Shown here piece by piece: positions 1 to 6,617 of a stretch of 8,381 nt of DNA (within the stretch, counting starts at the first letter, position 1; every line of letters starts with the position of its first letter). The notes beneath the pieces were generated by a model that was not told the DNA's origin, made no database searches, and was given only the letters and a program-made list of their open reading frames with translations. The stretch comes from Rickettsiaceae bacterium (GTDB lineage: Bacteria; Pseudomonadota; Alphaproteobacteria; Rickettsiales; Rickettsiaceae): contig JAIOYD010000056.1 of the NCBI GenBank assembly GCA_021741285.1, positions 1 through 8,381 on the forward strand, given 5' to 3'. The translations under genes and the position numbers were made by a program.

Positions 1-1
1 G

Positions 2-70
2 ATGAAGCCGGCAAAGTGGATAAGTTTTTTTAGAGGCAAGCATTACCCACAAAATTTAATACAACTCTGA
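2..70 (+). pseudogene. IS6-family transposase N-terminal remnant
   Basis: A short frame opens with ATG at 2 and stops at TGA 68-70, giving 22 residues. The segment FRGKHYPQNLIQL resembles the extreme N-terminus of IS6/IS26/IS240-type transposases, which typically read F-K-x-K/R-H-Y/F-x-x-D-I-I-x-L before a conserved RWY motif. Here the frame ends just before RWY would be expected, and nothing downstream restores it, so this is at best a truncated stub. The resemblance is from memory of the family and covers only about 13 residues. Frame 1 (positions 1-33, ending DKFF then TAG) could instead be the C-terminus of an unrelated gene outside the window. Confidence 0.4.
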
Positions 71-125
71 AGCAGAATTGCAGAAATAATTCGCTCATTA
101 GCAAGCAAGATTTAAATTATCAGAA

Positions 126-164
126 TTTTTTGCTTATTTTAGCAAAGAAATTAGCAAAAATAAG
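126..164. repeat. AT-rich inverted repeats (weak hairpin)
   Basis: TTTTTTGCT at 126-134 can pair with AGCAAAGAA at 141-149 (9 bp including one G-U, 6-nt loop). Alternatively TTTTTGCT at 127-134 pairs with AGCAAAAA at 153-160, or CTTATTTT at 133-140 with AAAATAAG at 157-164. The alternatives arise because TAGCAAA is directly repeated. There is no U-run after the hairpin on either strand, so a classical intrinsic terminator is not supported. It may be incidental AT-rich structure. Confidence 0.3.
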
Positions 165-181
165 TCTAAAAACAACAGATT

Positions 182-210
182 TTGTTTCATTAAATGAACT
201 AATTTAAAAT
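182..210 (+). promoter_or_regulatory. Candidate promoter of the tra operon
   Basis: TTGTTT at 182-187 and TAAAAT at 205-210 are separated by 17 bases. The -10 box matches the sigma-70 consensus at five of six positions, the -35 box only at its TTG. The first palindromic site (184-199) covers the -35 box and spacer, which is where a repressor would sit. Transcription would begin near 217, giving a leader of about 110 nt before traA. In AT-rich DNA such matches arise by chance, so confidence is moderate to low. Confidence 0.4.
184..199. promoter_or_regulatory. Palindromic operator-like site, copy 1
   Basis: GTTTCATTAAATGAAC is an almost perfect palindrome: its core TTCATT-A-AATGAA is symmetrical about the central base. 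The same 16-mer, differing only at that central base, recurs at 250-265. It overlaps the candidate -35 region. A symmetric, duplicated site of this length is typical of binding sites for dimeric helix-turn-helix regulators; no regulator is encoded in this window. Confidence 0.6.
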
Positions 211-249
211 GTTTTTTGGCTTTCCTTCAAGGGTTAGCGCAAATAAACC

Positions 250-265
250 GTTTCATTTAATGAAC
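250..265. promoter_or_regulatory. Palindromic operator-like site, copy 2
   Basis: GTTTCATTTAATGAAC matches copy 1 at 15 of 16 positions, the only change being the central A/T base. The two sites lie 66 bp apart, a bit over six helical turns, so dimers bound to both could contact each other across a DNA loop or act cooperatively. This copy lies about 60 bp upstream of the traA start codon, within the expected leader of the candidate promoter. Confidence 0.6.
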
Positions 266-299
266 AGGCTATTGCAGACTTGAAAGACTTATCATACCG

Positions 300-317
300 T
301 TGATTGGTAAAAATCAA
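300..317 (+). promoter_or_regulatory. Small inverted repeat next to the traA ribosome binding site
   Basis: TTGATT at 300-305 and AATCAA at 312-317 are perfect inverted arms around a 6-base loop. The repeat ends two bases before the AGG at 320-322 that should serve as the traA Shine-Dalgarno. In RNA this 6-bp hairpin is weak, so it may instead be a DNA half-site pair or chance. Confidence 0.3.
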
Positions 318-327
318 TTAGGTAATT

Positions 328-714
328 ATGGCAATATTTTGCGACAGCAAACATCTGCTACAAACGCAAGCTAAGCAAGGATCAGCAAAGAATATAAGCA
401 GTCCAAGCAAATTTAAAATCTACGCTGCAAAGATTCCCATTCGCAGAATTATAGGCATTACCTTAATACCAGCAATTACAGTTTATGCTCCTTATGCTTT
501 TGCGGTAGACCTTAATGCTGGAGCTAAGGAATTCTTTGATCCGGTACTCAAGGTAATAACTGATTACTCCTCTACGGCAATCTTTGCCGGCGGTACTATT
601 GGCGCGGTGGTAGCACCTGGAGATCTTCGAACCAAATTTGGCGGTGCATTAGGTGGTATGGCGGTAGCTGGACTGGTGGTACTGGCTTCTAAGAAAATGC
701 TGGGAGTAGGCTAA
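328..714 (+). CDS. traA: F-type conjugative pilin precursor TraA
   Basis: Probable major pilin of the conjugative pilus, inserted in the inner membrane, processed and assembled into the filament. The 128-residue product has a long basic leader, with RR at 39-40 followed by a hydrophobic stretch to about 56, then an AFA cleavage motif at 57-59. The predicted mature form is 69 residues, very close to the 70 of F pilin (whose leader is 51). The mature part has two glycine/alanine-rich hydrophobic segments (about 81-98 and 105-120) joined by a short charged loop (D99, R101, K103), the hairpin layout of F pilins, and ends SKKMLGVG. An AGG six bases upstream supports the ATG at 328. It is the first gene of the operon and overlaps traL by one base. 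Sequence identity to F TraA is low; the call rests on architecture and position. No TraQ-like chaperone is seen here. Confidence 0.75.
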   Translation: MAIFCDSKHLLQTQAKQGSAKNISSPSKFKIYAAKIPIRRIIGITLIPAITVYAPYAFAVDLNAGAKEFFDPVLKVITDYSSTAIFAGGTIGAVVAPGDLRTKFGGALGGMAVAGLVVLASKKMLGVG

Positions 715-998
715 TGAATTTTGTCTCAATCAATCATTGTTTGAATGCTAGTGCCAAGTTTTATGGATTATCGACATTTGGCGTAGTAGCTGGAGTTGTA
801 GCAATGATGCTGGTCTGGACAGGGTTTTCGATGCCGTTTGGCATTATGGCTACTGTGCCTGGTTATATTTTTGGTGCAGGAGTTGGCGTGATTTGGCACA
901 AAGGAAAACTACAGAGATTGATCTATTGGCATTTGCCTTTGTCCTGGTTACTTGGTGGCAAGATGTTACCCAAATCTTATAATAGGAGATATCTGTAA
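714..998 (+). CDS. traL: Conjugal transfer pilus assembly protein TraL
   Basis: TraL is a small inner-membrane protein needed for F pilus assembly, the counterpart of VirB3. The 94-residue product is close to the usual 90-100. Two hydrophobic segments (about 20-36 and 40-60) are followed by the conserved-looking tail with LIYWHLPL and a PKSYNRRYL end, matching the family pattern of a tyrosine/tryptophan-rich turn followed by a proline and basic residues near the C-terminus. Its ATG overlaps the traA stop (TAATG), with GGGAG at 702-706 seven bases upstream, so it is probably translationally coupled to pilin synthesis. The traA-traL-traE order is that of F. Confidence 0.88.
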   Translation: MNFVSINHCLNASAKFYGLSTFGVVAGVVAMMLVWTGFSMPFGIMATVPGYIFGAGVGVIWHKGKLQRLIYWHLPLSWLLGGKMLPKSYNRRYL

Positions 999-1001
999 GA
1001 T

Positions 1002-1574
1002 ATGGAACATTCATATGTACTTAGCAATGTAAAGACGCTTATCAAGCAAAGAAACGTAGTGCTGGTTATCTCGGGACTTATGCTTATCGCTAATTTACTA
1101 CTCTCTACCGGGTTAGTGATGATGAGGAGAGAAGTGATTATGGTGCCAGGGATAACGCAGGAATATAGAATTGCAGGCAGTAAGGTATCTAGCAGTTATC
1201 TGGAAGAAATGACTCATATGTTTTTATCTGGTTTGCTGGATTTAACACCAGAGAATGTTTCTTACAAAAAGGAGCTGGTTCTTAAATACACGTTAGCCGG
1301 CAGCATGCAGACTATTAACAAATATTTTGCAGAAGCGCAAGTACAGCATGAGCAGTTTAAGTTTTCTACCTATTTTTCGGTGAAGCATTTAGAGATTTTT
1401 CTTGAAAAAATGGAAGTAATTGCGAGGGGCATTCTTAATAGCAGATTTGGTAGGCAAGGCAATGAAGAAAAAGAAGCTGAGTATTTGCTTAAGTATCAAA
1501 TGATTGGAGGAATACTCAGGCTCAAGAGTTTTAGTTTAATAGATAAAGAAGCTGAAAAAAAGCCCAAGATATGA
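1002..1574 (+). CDS. traE: Conjugal transfer protein TraE (VirB8-like)
   Basis: TraE is an inner-membrane protein with a periplasmic domain resembling VirB8 and links the inner-membrane platform to the core complex. The 190-residue product matches F TraE in length. It has a short cytoplasmic N-terminus, one transmembrane helix (about 18-41), then a periplasmic domain beginning MRREVIMVPG, as in the family, and a Leu/Phe-rich domain to residue 180. The start lies three bases after the traL stop; AGGAGA at 984-989 lies 12 bases upstream, a rather long spacing. The C-terminus is charged (KEAEKKPKI) and is encoded across a run of seven A residues (1555-1561). The frame ends by TGA within an ATGA at 1571-1574 that opens a tiny reading frame. 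Confidence 0.88.
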   Translation: MEHSYVLSNVKTLIKQRNVVLVISGLMLIANLLLSTGLVMMRREVIMVPGITQEYRIAGSKVSSSYLEEMTHMFLSGLLDLTPENVSYKKELVLKYTLAGSMQTINKYFAEAQVQHEQFKFSTYFSVKHLEIFLEKMEVIARGILNSRFGRQGNEEKEAEYLLKYQMIGGILRLKSFSLIDKEAEKKPKI

Positions 1575-1612
1575 AAAAGAACGAACAAACTAACAAGAAC
1601 AAAAGTAAATAA
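1571..1612 (+). other. Tiny Lys/Asn-rich frame between traE and traK
   Basis: An ATGA overlap with the traE stop opens a frame of 13 residues, MKKNEQTNKNKSK, ending TAA at 1610-1612. It has no good Shine-Dalgarno of its own. It could be a leader-type peptide that carries ribosomes to traK, an out-of-frame remnant of a longer traE tail, or chance. A one-base slip on the A7 tract at 1555-1561 would fuse TraE to this frame. Confidence 0.2.
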
Positions 1613-1629
1613 ACAAGGTTAAGTAGTAG

Positions 1630-2364
1630 ATGAGCATGCTAATAACAAAAACGAAAATATTGCTGGGATTAATTCTGATTATGATTACGCTACCAGCATT
1701 AGCTAGCGTTCAAGAATTTACCGCTAGCAGACAGCCTATTATGGCAAATATTGGAGCGGGCAAACAAAATCGCATTGAATTTGCTCAAGGTAGAATCCTA
1801 GAAGTAATCGGTAATAGTAGTCAGTACAATTTAATTGCTACCCCGAATTCGAGTTATATCTTTCTAACCCCCAAACTTGGTGTTGGCGGGGTTATTTGCT
1901 TAAGCATAATTTACGGTAACAACGAAGTACAGGAATTATCATTAAATGTAGCTTCCGTTTCCGGTCAAACTATTTTCATCAAACAAAATGAACATGATAG
2001 TGATATCAGAAGTACCAAACCACAAAATAACACAGAGGAACTAGCAAAGATTATCCGGTTTATGGCACTTGGTAAAGTTGGTAAATACGATGTCGAAGTG
2101 ATGAAACATCCTCTACCCCCTTTAGTAGGAACAAATCTCAATCTTACATTTGATTTAAAATACAATTTTGCTGCCGCTGAACTAATAGGCAGGCGTCTTA
2201 AGGTAAAGAATGTCAGCAACAAGTCCGTAAAGCTTCTAGAGAGTAATTTTGAGCATATTTTTGAGAATATTGTAGCAGTTAATTTGTCTAAGGAAATCTT
2301 AAAACCAGAAGAAGAAGGATTTATCTATCTAATTAGTAGGCTGAAGCGGTGGAGCAAGCAATGA
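1630..2364 (+). CDS. traK: Conjugal transfer protein TraK (secretin-like, VirB9-like)
   Basis: TraK is the periplasmic, outer-membrane-associated ring protein of F-type systems. It binds TraV and TraB to form the core complex spanning the envelope. The 244-residue product is near F TraK (242). A clear signal peptide is present: basic start, hydrophobic core at about 10-20, and an ALA cleavage motif at 23-25. The mature region is rich in beta-prone segments. The N-terminal half carries a pattern like HxxxI-x-x-x-x-G-R-I, here NRIEFAQGRILEVIG, typical of the TraK/VirB9 family. The C-terminal part has NVSNKSVKLLESNF followed by the E-G-F-I-Y segment near the end. AAGG at 1615-1618 precedes the start by 11 bases; a second ATG lies two codons in. 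Its last bases overlap the traB start (ATGA), implying coupled translation. Confidence 0.85.
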   Translation: MSMLITKTKILLGLILIMITLPALASVQEFTASRQPIMANIGAGKQNRIEFAQGRILEVIGNSSQYNLIATPNSSYIFLTPKLGVGGVICLSIIYGNNEVQELSLNVASVSGQTIFIKQNEHDSDIRSTKPQNNTEELAKIIRFMALGKVGKYDVEVMKHPLPPLVGTNLNLTFDLKYNFAAAELIGRRLKVKNVSNKSVKLLESNFEHIFENIVAVNLSKEILKPEEEGFIYLISRLKRWSKQ

Positions 2365-3539
2365 AACGGTTTTTCAATAGTAGCGATGGTGACAGCAATA
2401 GTAAGAAGCAGAAATATAAGCAATATCTAAAAATGGCGAGTTTTATTATAGCAATGGGGCTTGTTACTTATGGTTTTGATTACCTGACTAGTTTAGGTAA
2501 TCAACCAAAAATAGTTAAACAAAAAGAGGAAGATGAAAAAATCAAGATAGAGCTTGGTACCTTTGCCATTAAGGGCGATAGATTATGGCAACATGATTTT
2601 GATGAAAGGTTAATTAAAGAAAAACAAGATCGGGACCTACAATACGGCAAGTTAACAGGAGTTATTGAGGAGCTAGAAGAAAAACTTCGAAAAGAGAAGG
2701 AGAAAAGTTTAAGCAAAGGTCAAGAAGAGATACTGGAACTCAAAGAGCAACTATCATGGTTAAAGCAGGAAATGCAAAATATTAATGCACCGTTAAGAGA
2801 TGATTTACCGTCTGAAGCAGTTATTACTAGCACCAAAATAGCTGAGCAAGAGGAATTAGAAAAACCAAAAGATATGAATAATTATATCCCAGCCGGTAGT
2901 TTTATCTCTGGGATTCTTAGGGGTGGGGTATCAGCTTCGACTGGAACTTCGGCTCCTAGTGAGCCTACACCAATTTTTATCATGGTAACAGGTTATGGTG
3001 ATTTACCAAAGAGTTTTAAAGCCGATTTAACTACCTGCCGTTTAATCGGTAGTAGTTTTGGTAACTTAGCTAATGAGAGGATAATTGCCAGAGTAGAAAC
3101 TATGAGTTGCAGTGACCTACATTCTGGACTTGTGACTGAAACTGATATTGCAGGGGTAGTACATAGTTTAGACAGCAAAAATGGCATTAAAGGTAGCGTA
3201 GTGTCTATGTCAGATAAGCATTTAAAGAATGCCATGATAGGGGGACTGATGAGTGGTTTTGCTCAAACCGGTAAGCAGGGTGAGAGTTTTCTGTTTAACG
3301 GAGGCCTTGGAGCCATTTCGCAGAAAAAGCCAGGGCTTAAAGAAAAGCTCAGTGAAAATAGTTTAGCTGGCCTTGGCAATGCTGCTGAGAAGATAGCTGA
3401 TTATCATTTAAAGATGGCCGAAGCGACAGCACCAGTCATTGAAGTGCCTGGTGGTGCTAGAGTAAGTGTATTTTTCTCTAAGGGAGTATTTTTAGGTAGT
3501 AAGAATGTCAAAGAAGAGATTAAGAAAGAGCGTAAATAA
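2361..3539 (+). CDS. traB: Conjugal transfer protein TraB (VirB10-like)
   Basis: TraB spans from the inner to the outer membrane and joins the platform to the TraK/TraV core. I choose ATG at 2361 (ATGA overlap with the traK stop, GGAG at 2351-2354 six bases upstream) over a GTG at 2349, giving 392 residues. Order: basic cytoplasmic N-terminus; one transmembrane helix at about 24-42; a charged coiled-coil region at about 80-142; a VirB10-fold domain beginning YIPAGSFISG at 175; a segment with TCRLIGSSFGNL and two cysteines (226 and 250), where the family has C-x-V-I-G-x-G-Y-G-D-L and ETLSC; GIKGSVVSMSD at 275-285; and a final VPGGARVSVFFSKGV like the family end. It is shorter than F TraB (475), with hardly any proline-rich linker and a shorter C-terminal domain. 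Confidence 0.92.
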   Translation: MKRFFNSSDGDSNSKKQKYKQYLKMASFIIAMGLVTYGFDYLTSLGNQPKIVKQKEEDEKIKIELGTFAIKGDRLWQHDFDERLIKEKQDRDLQYGKLTGVIEELEEKLRKEKEKSLSKGQEEILELKEQLSWLKQEMQNINAPLRDDLPSEAVITSTKIAEQEELEKPKDMNNYIPAGSFISGILRGGVSASTGTSAPSEPTPIFIMVTGYGDLPKSFKADLTTCRLIGSSFGNLANERIIARVETMSCSDLHSGLVTETDIAGVVHSLDSKNGIKGSVVSMSDKHLKNAMIGGLMSGFAQTGKQGESFLFNGGLGAISQKKPGLKEKLSENSLAGLGNAAEKIADYHLKMAEATAPVIEVPGGARVSVFFSKGVFLGSKNVKEEIKKERK

Positions 3540-3555
3540 GATTCAGGATCAAAAA

Positions 3556-4080
3556 ATGAGTAAGGCAATAAGTTTTGTAGATAAAGATGTAAATAAAAAT
3601 ATTTGTTTAAAACCAATAGTCCTTGGTCTTTTGTTTAGTTTCTTGCTGCAAGGATGTAGTAGCTACAGGAATAAATTTGCTTGTGATCCAGCAACAGGTG
3701 CAAATTGCAGGAGCGTAGAAGAAATACATGCCATGTTAGAAAACGGCAAGATTTGGGAGCTTAACGCTAGGCAAGAGAAATCTAAGGGTAAAAGTAAATC
3801 TTATAATTCCTTACAAGAGGCAGATAGGATTGCCAGCAGAGACGGCATACTTAAAGTATGGATTCCAGAAAATTATAGAATGCAGGAATATAGAGACGGG
3901 CAATATTGGTATTTACCTACTCAAGGACTCCAGAATGAAAATAGAAAATTGGGATGTAAGTTTGAAATTTTCAATCCTCACGTACATAAGTACGCTCCGG
4001 TTAAAAGCTTCCAAACTTCCTACCACTTTCCTCAGTTTGATTCGGTATTTCAACCTTTGAAGTGTGGGATTAAATGCTAA
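3556..4080 (+). CDS. traV: Conjugal transfer outer-membrane lipoprotein TraV
   Basis: TraV is the lipoprotein anchoring the TraK/TraB core to the outer membrane, analogous to VirB7. The upstream ATG at 3505 lies inside traB; I choose 3556, with AGGA at 3545-3548 seven bases before it, giving 174 residues (F TraV is 171). After a fairly long polar n-region a hydrophobic stretch ends in LLQGC, a lipobox with Cys34 as the lipidated residue (Gln at -2 is unusual). It is followed by SSYRNKFACDPATGANCRSV, matching the TraV signature of two spaced cysteines. The middle segment VWIPENYRMQEYRDGQYWYL corresponds to the family's I-W-x-x-P region. The last 40 or so residues do not resemble TraV and are encoded by pyrimidine-rich DNA (see the repeat entry). 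It overlaps traC by seven bases. Confidence 0.85.
   Translation: MSKAISFVDKDVNKNICLKPIVLGLLFSFLLQGCSSYRNKFACDPATGANCRSVEEIHAMLENGKIWELNARQEKSKGKSKSYNSLQEADRIASRDGILKVWIPENYRMQEYRDGQYWYLPTQGLQNENRKLGCKFEIFNPHVHKYAPVKSFQTSYHFPQFDSVFQPLKCGIKC
3950..4060. repeat. Repeat-like insert forming the traV C-terminus
   Basis: On the + strand this stretch is clearly richer in C than G (about 26 C to 12 G over 3961-4060), the reverse of the flanking coding DNA (14 C to 21 G over 3781-3880). It contains the perfect hairpin CGTAC-ATAA-GTACG at 3981-3994. The encoded tail does not look like the end of TraV. The pattern suggests a dispersed palindromic repeat inserted in frame, as is known for the Rickettsia palindromic elements. 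Whether it recurs elsewhere cannot be tested from this window. Borders are approximate. Confidence 0.35.
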
Positions 4081-6617
4081 GAAATCTTAAGGAAGAATTT
4101 GAACAATTTACTAGTTCCATTGGTTTGGTAAGCGGCAGTGAGTTTGGAACAAAAGCTGATAATATCAATGATGTTATGCGTGAGAAATTAGAATACCCTA
4201 CTGATTTAGCAACTTTATTTTGTTATCGTAGTTTTGATAGTGAGAACGGCTTATTCTATAATAACGATGATAATACAGGGTTTATTCTGGAAATTGCCCC
4301 GATTGTTGGTGTTAATGACGCTGTACTAAAGAATCTACAGCATTTTCTAGATGATGAATTACCAGAACATAGCTACGTCCAATTTTTACTGATAGCGAGC
4401 CATAAGGTCGGCAACATTTTAACCGAGTGGAGTAATGATAGAAGTAATTCTCACCCTGCTCTTACTAAACTAACAAAGAAACGAGTAGAGTTTGTTAGCG
4501 AACTAGCGTTAGATTTTAGTAAGTCTGCTGACAGAGTGGCCAGAGACATCAGAATAATTATCAGTTGTAATTGGCATGGCAACAGTACTGAGAAGATCTT
4601 GGCTTTTAAGCAACAATTTACCAAGAAGCTGGAAACTCTGCAGTTATATCCGCAAATACTTGGTGCTCAGAATCTACTAGATTTAACTGATGAGATTTTA
4701 CATTTTAGGCTAGATGTCAATCAACGAGGTTCTCGATATAACCCGTTAATGTTGTTATGTGACCAAGTAACTGCCGTAGGTAGTAGCTGCAAATTAGAAG
4801 AATCGCAGCTTGAGTTTAGTGGCAACGTAATTAGCAAATGTTATAGGGTAGCAGAGTTTCCTAAAGGTCCTAAATCTTGGGGACTGGTTAAAATGATTGA
4901 ACTGCTTGGTAGCAGCAGTAGAGCAAGCCTTAATATTCCAGCAAGATTTCTAATTAGTTATTCAGTAGCAAGCGATATTAATAAAGGTAAGACCTCGGCG
5001 TTAATTAGCAAAGGTGAAGCAGCAATAAAGTCAGCTGAGCAATGGTATGCCAGGTATGATACTAATTTACGAAAGGAAGCTGAAGAGTGGGTTGATATAG
5101 TAGCTCGGCTAAAACAAGGGCAAAGAGTACTTAGCGAAAGTTTCCAAGTAATGATTACTGCCAAGAAGAACATGATTGATGAGGCAGAAGCGTCGCTTTT
5201 GAGTCTCTATAATGTAAATGACTGGAAACTGATTTTAAGCAAAAATCTGCAGTTACCAAGCTTATTATCAATGATGCCGATGCAAGCAAGCAGCTTATGG
5301 TCAGCGTTAAAGCTGTTTAAGATGAAAAGGCTCGGCTTAAGTGAAGAGCTAGTTGCTAAGCTACCTATCCATGCTGAGTGGAGAGGTGTACCTGAGACTT
5401 GCATGTTACTGTTTGCCAGGCGGGGGCAGTTATTCAATTTTAATCCTTTTTATAGGATTGCTGACGGTAATTATAATGTTTGTGTATTTGGCCCTTCTGG
5501 TTCTGGTAAATCAGTATTTTTGCAAGAGTTTGCAACTTCAATGCTAGCACAAGGAGCGAAAGTATTTATTTTGGATATTGGCGGAAGTTATAAGAATATT
5601 TGTCATTTGCTGGATGGTGATTTTATTCAGTTTAAAGCAGATGCTAATATTTCCTTAAATCCATTTGGTAGTTTAGCTGGTTCTGGTCAATTACAGAATG
5701 AGATACTAGAGGATGGTAGTAGCGTAGGCAAGATGATTATTGGCAAGTATCTGGTAGCTACTGAAGCAATAATTTATGCCAAAAGCATTTTAGGCTCAAT
5801 GTGCGGCGTGAGTGGTAATCAGTTTAAAGAATCGTTGCTTGAAGAAACAATTACCAAAGCTGTTGAAATTTTTGGACCTAACCTAAACATCAGCAAGATT
5901 GCCAATATTCTAATAAACGAAGGCTCTTTGGAAGCAAAGCAAATGGGTCAAACGCTATATCCGTATACGGCAAAAGGCATTTACGGTAAGTATTTTGAGA
6001 CAGATAGCAATATTACATTTAAGAAACAGTTTACGGTATTTGAGTTTGAAGAGATTAAGAATGATATCGGCTTGTTGTCAGTAGTGCTGCAAACAATAGC
6101 AATGCAAATTTTTTTGCAGATCCTATGTGGTGATCGTAAGCAGAAATTTGTACTAATTGTCGATGAAGCGTGGAAGATCGTAGATTCTGCCGCGAAATTT
6201 CTAGCTGAGCCAGCACGGACTTTTAGAAAATATGGCGCAAGTTTGGTAACTTGCGTACAGAATTACAGTGACTTACAATTAACAGAAGATCACCAAACTA
6301 TATTGAAAAACAGCACTTGGTCAGTAATATTAAAACAGAATGAGCAAGGGCTTAATAGCTTTAAAGGTACCAACTATGAAGAGATCATCCCATTAATTAA
6401 GTCAGTAAGTATTGTGCCTGGTAAATATGCTGAAGCACTACTTTATTCAACAGGTATCAGGGTAGTAGGCAAGTTAGTATTAGATCCTTACTCGCAGGTC
6501 TTATTCTCAACTGATAGTAGTGATTTTGACTTTATCAAGATACTACAAAGTCGAGGAATAAGCCTTGATCAAGCTGTAGAGAAATTAATCGAAAAAAAGA
6601 ATGAAAAAAGAAGATGA
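4074..6617 (+). CDS. traC: Conjugative transfer ATPase TraC (VirB4-like)
   Basis: TraC is the cytoplasmic, membrane-associated ATPase that powers pilus assembly, the F counterpart of VirB4. The 847-residue product is close to F TraC (875). The N-terminal half (about 1-430) is the TraC-type region with DLATLFCYRSFDSENGLFYN near 42-61. The ATPase core carries a Walker A motif GPSGSGKS at 473-480, then VFILDIGGSYKNI, and a Walker B motif VLIVDEAWKI with D697 and E698. TCVQN around 726-730 fits the Q-motif seen in VirB4/TraC proteins, and LKNSTWSVILKQ follows. All catalytic residues are present and the frame is unbroken, so it looks functional. The ATG lies within the end of traV, with GGGA at 4066-4069. 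The C-terminus is Lys/Glu-rich and crosses A7 (6592-6598) and A6 (6604-6609) runs. Confidence 0.96.
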   Translation: MLRNLKEEFEQFTSSIGLVSGSEFGTKADNINDVMREKLEYPTDLATLFCYRSFDSENGLFYNNDDNTGFILEIAPIVGVNDAVLKNLQHFLDDELPEHSYVQFLLIASHKVGNILTEWSNDRSNSHPALTKLTKKRVEFVSELALDFSKSADRVARDIRIIISCNWHGNSTEKILAFKQQFTKKLETLQLYPQILGAQNLLDLTDEILHFRLDVNQRGSRYNPLMLLCDQVTAVGSSCKLEESQLEFSGNVISKCYRVAEFPKGPKSWGLVKMIELLGSSSRASLNIPARFLISYSVASDINKGKTSALISKGEAAIKSAEQWYARYDTNLRKEAEEWVDIVARLKQGQRVLSESFQVMITAKKNMIDEAEASLLSLYNVNDWKLILSKNLQLPSLLSMMPMQASSLWSALKLFKMKRLGLSEELVAKLPIHAEWRGVPETCMLLFARRGQLFNFNPFYRIADGNYNVCVFGPSGSGKSVFLQEFATSMLAQGAKVFILDIGGSYKNICHLLDGDFIQFKADANISLNPFGSLAGSGQLQNEILEDGSSVGKMIIGKYLVATEAIIYAKSILGSMCGVSGNQFKESLLEETITKAVEIFGPNLNISKIANILINEGSLEAKQMGQTLYPYTAKGIYGKYFETDSNITFKKQFTVFEFEEIKNDIGLLSVVLQTIAMQIFLQILCGDRKQKFVLIVDEAWKIVDSAAKFLAEPARTFRKYGASLVTCVQNYSDLQLTEDHQTILKNSTWSVILKQNEQGLNSFKGTNYEEIIPLIKSVSIVPGKYAEALLYSTGIRVVGKLVLDPYSQVLFSTDSSDFDFIKILQSRGISLDQAVEKLIEKKNEKRR

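Larger units (their letters stand above)
71..327. other. Non-coding upstream region of the tra operon
   Basis: No convincing gene is seen between the transposase-like stub and traA. The stretch is AT-rich. It holds A/T inverted repeats around 126-164, a candidate sigma-70 promoter at 182-210, two copies of a 16-bp palindromic site, and a small inverted repeat just before the traA ribosome binding site; each is listed separately. Its position ahead of a long co-directional operon makes it the likely control region of the transfer genes. Confidence 0.7.

Noticed and set aside
126..164. Intrinsic terminator upstream of the operon
   Set aside because: The hairpins are AT-only apart from one GC step and lack a following U-run on either strand.
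1965..2222. 85-codon open frame on the minus strand inside traK
   Set aside because: Fully inside a well supported gene, no ribosome binding site or recognisable domain; an antisense shadow of AT-rich coding DNA.
2349..2363. GTG at 2349 as the traB start
   Set aside because: It overlaps the likely Shine-Dalgarno (GGAG 2351-2354); the ATG at 2361 in an ATGA overlap with traK is better placed.
2501..2716. 71-codon minus-strand frame opposite the TraB coiled coil
   Set aside because: Ser/Phe-rich product is what antisense of Lys/Glu codons gives; no independent support.
2993..3235. 80-codon minus-strand frame inside traB
   Set aside because: Opposite the conserved TraB C-terminal domain; no start signals.
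3505..3555. ATG at 3505 as the traV start
   Set aside because: It would add 17 basic residues encoded inside the traB end before an already long lipoprotein n-region; ATG 3556 has AGGA at ideal spacing.
3404..3616. 70-codon minus-strand frame across the traB-traV junction
   Set aside because: Antisense to two supported genes, with no domain or ribosome binding site.
3830..4060. 76-codon + strand frame within traV
   Set aside because: Different frame of traV; the traV frame has the lipobox and cysteine signature. It runs through the repeat-like tail, which could stay open in several frames.
4958..5437. Two minus-strand frames (4958-5173 and 5207-5437) inside traC
   Set aside because: Antisense to the continuous TraC ATPase gene; no independent evidence.
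5353..5547. 64-codon + strand frame over the TraC Walker A region
   Set aside because: Out of frame with the conserved P-loop, which is clearly in the traC frame.
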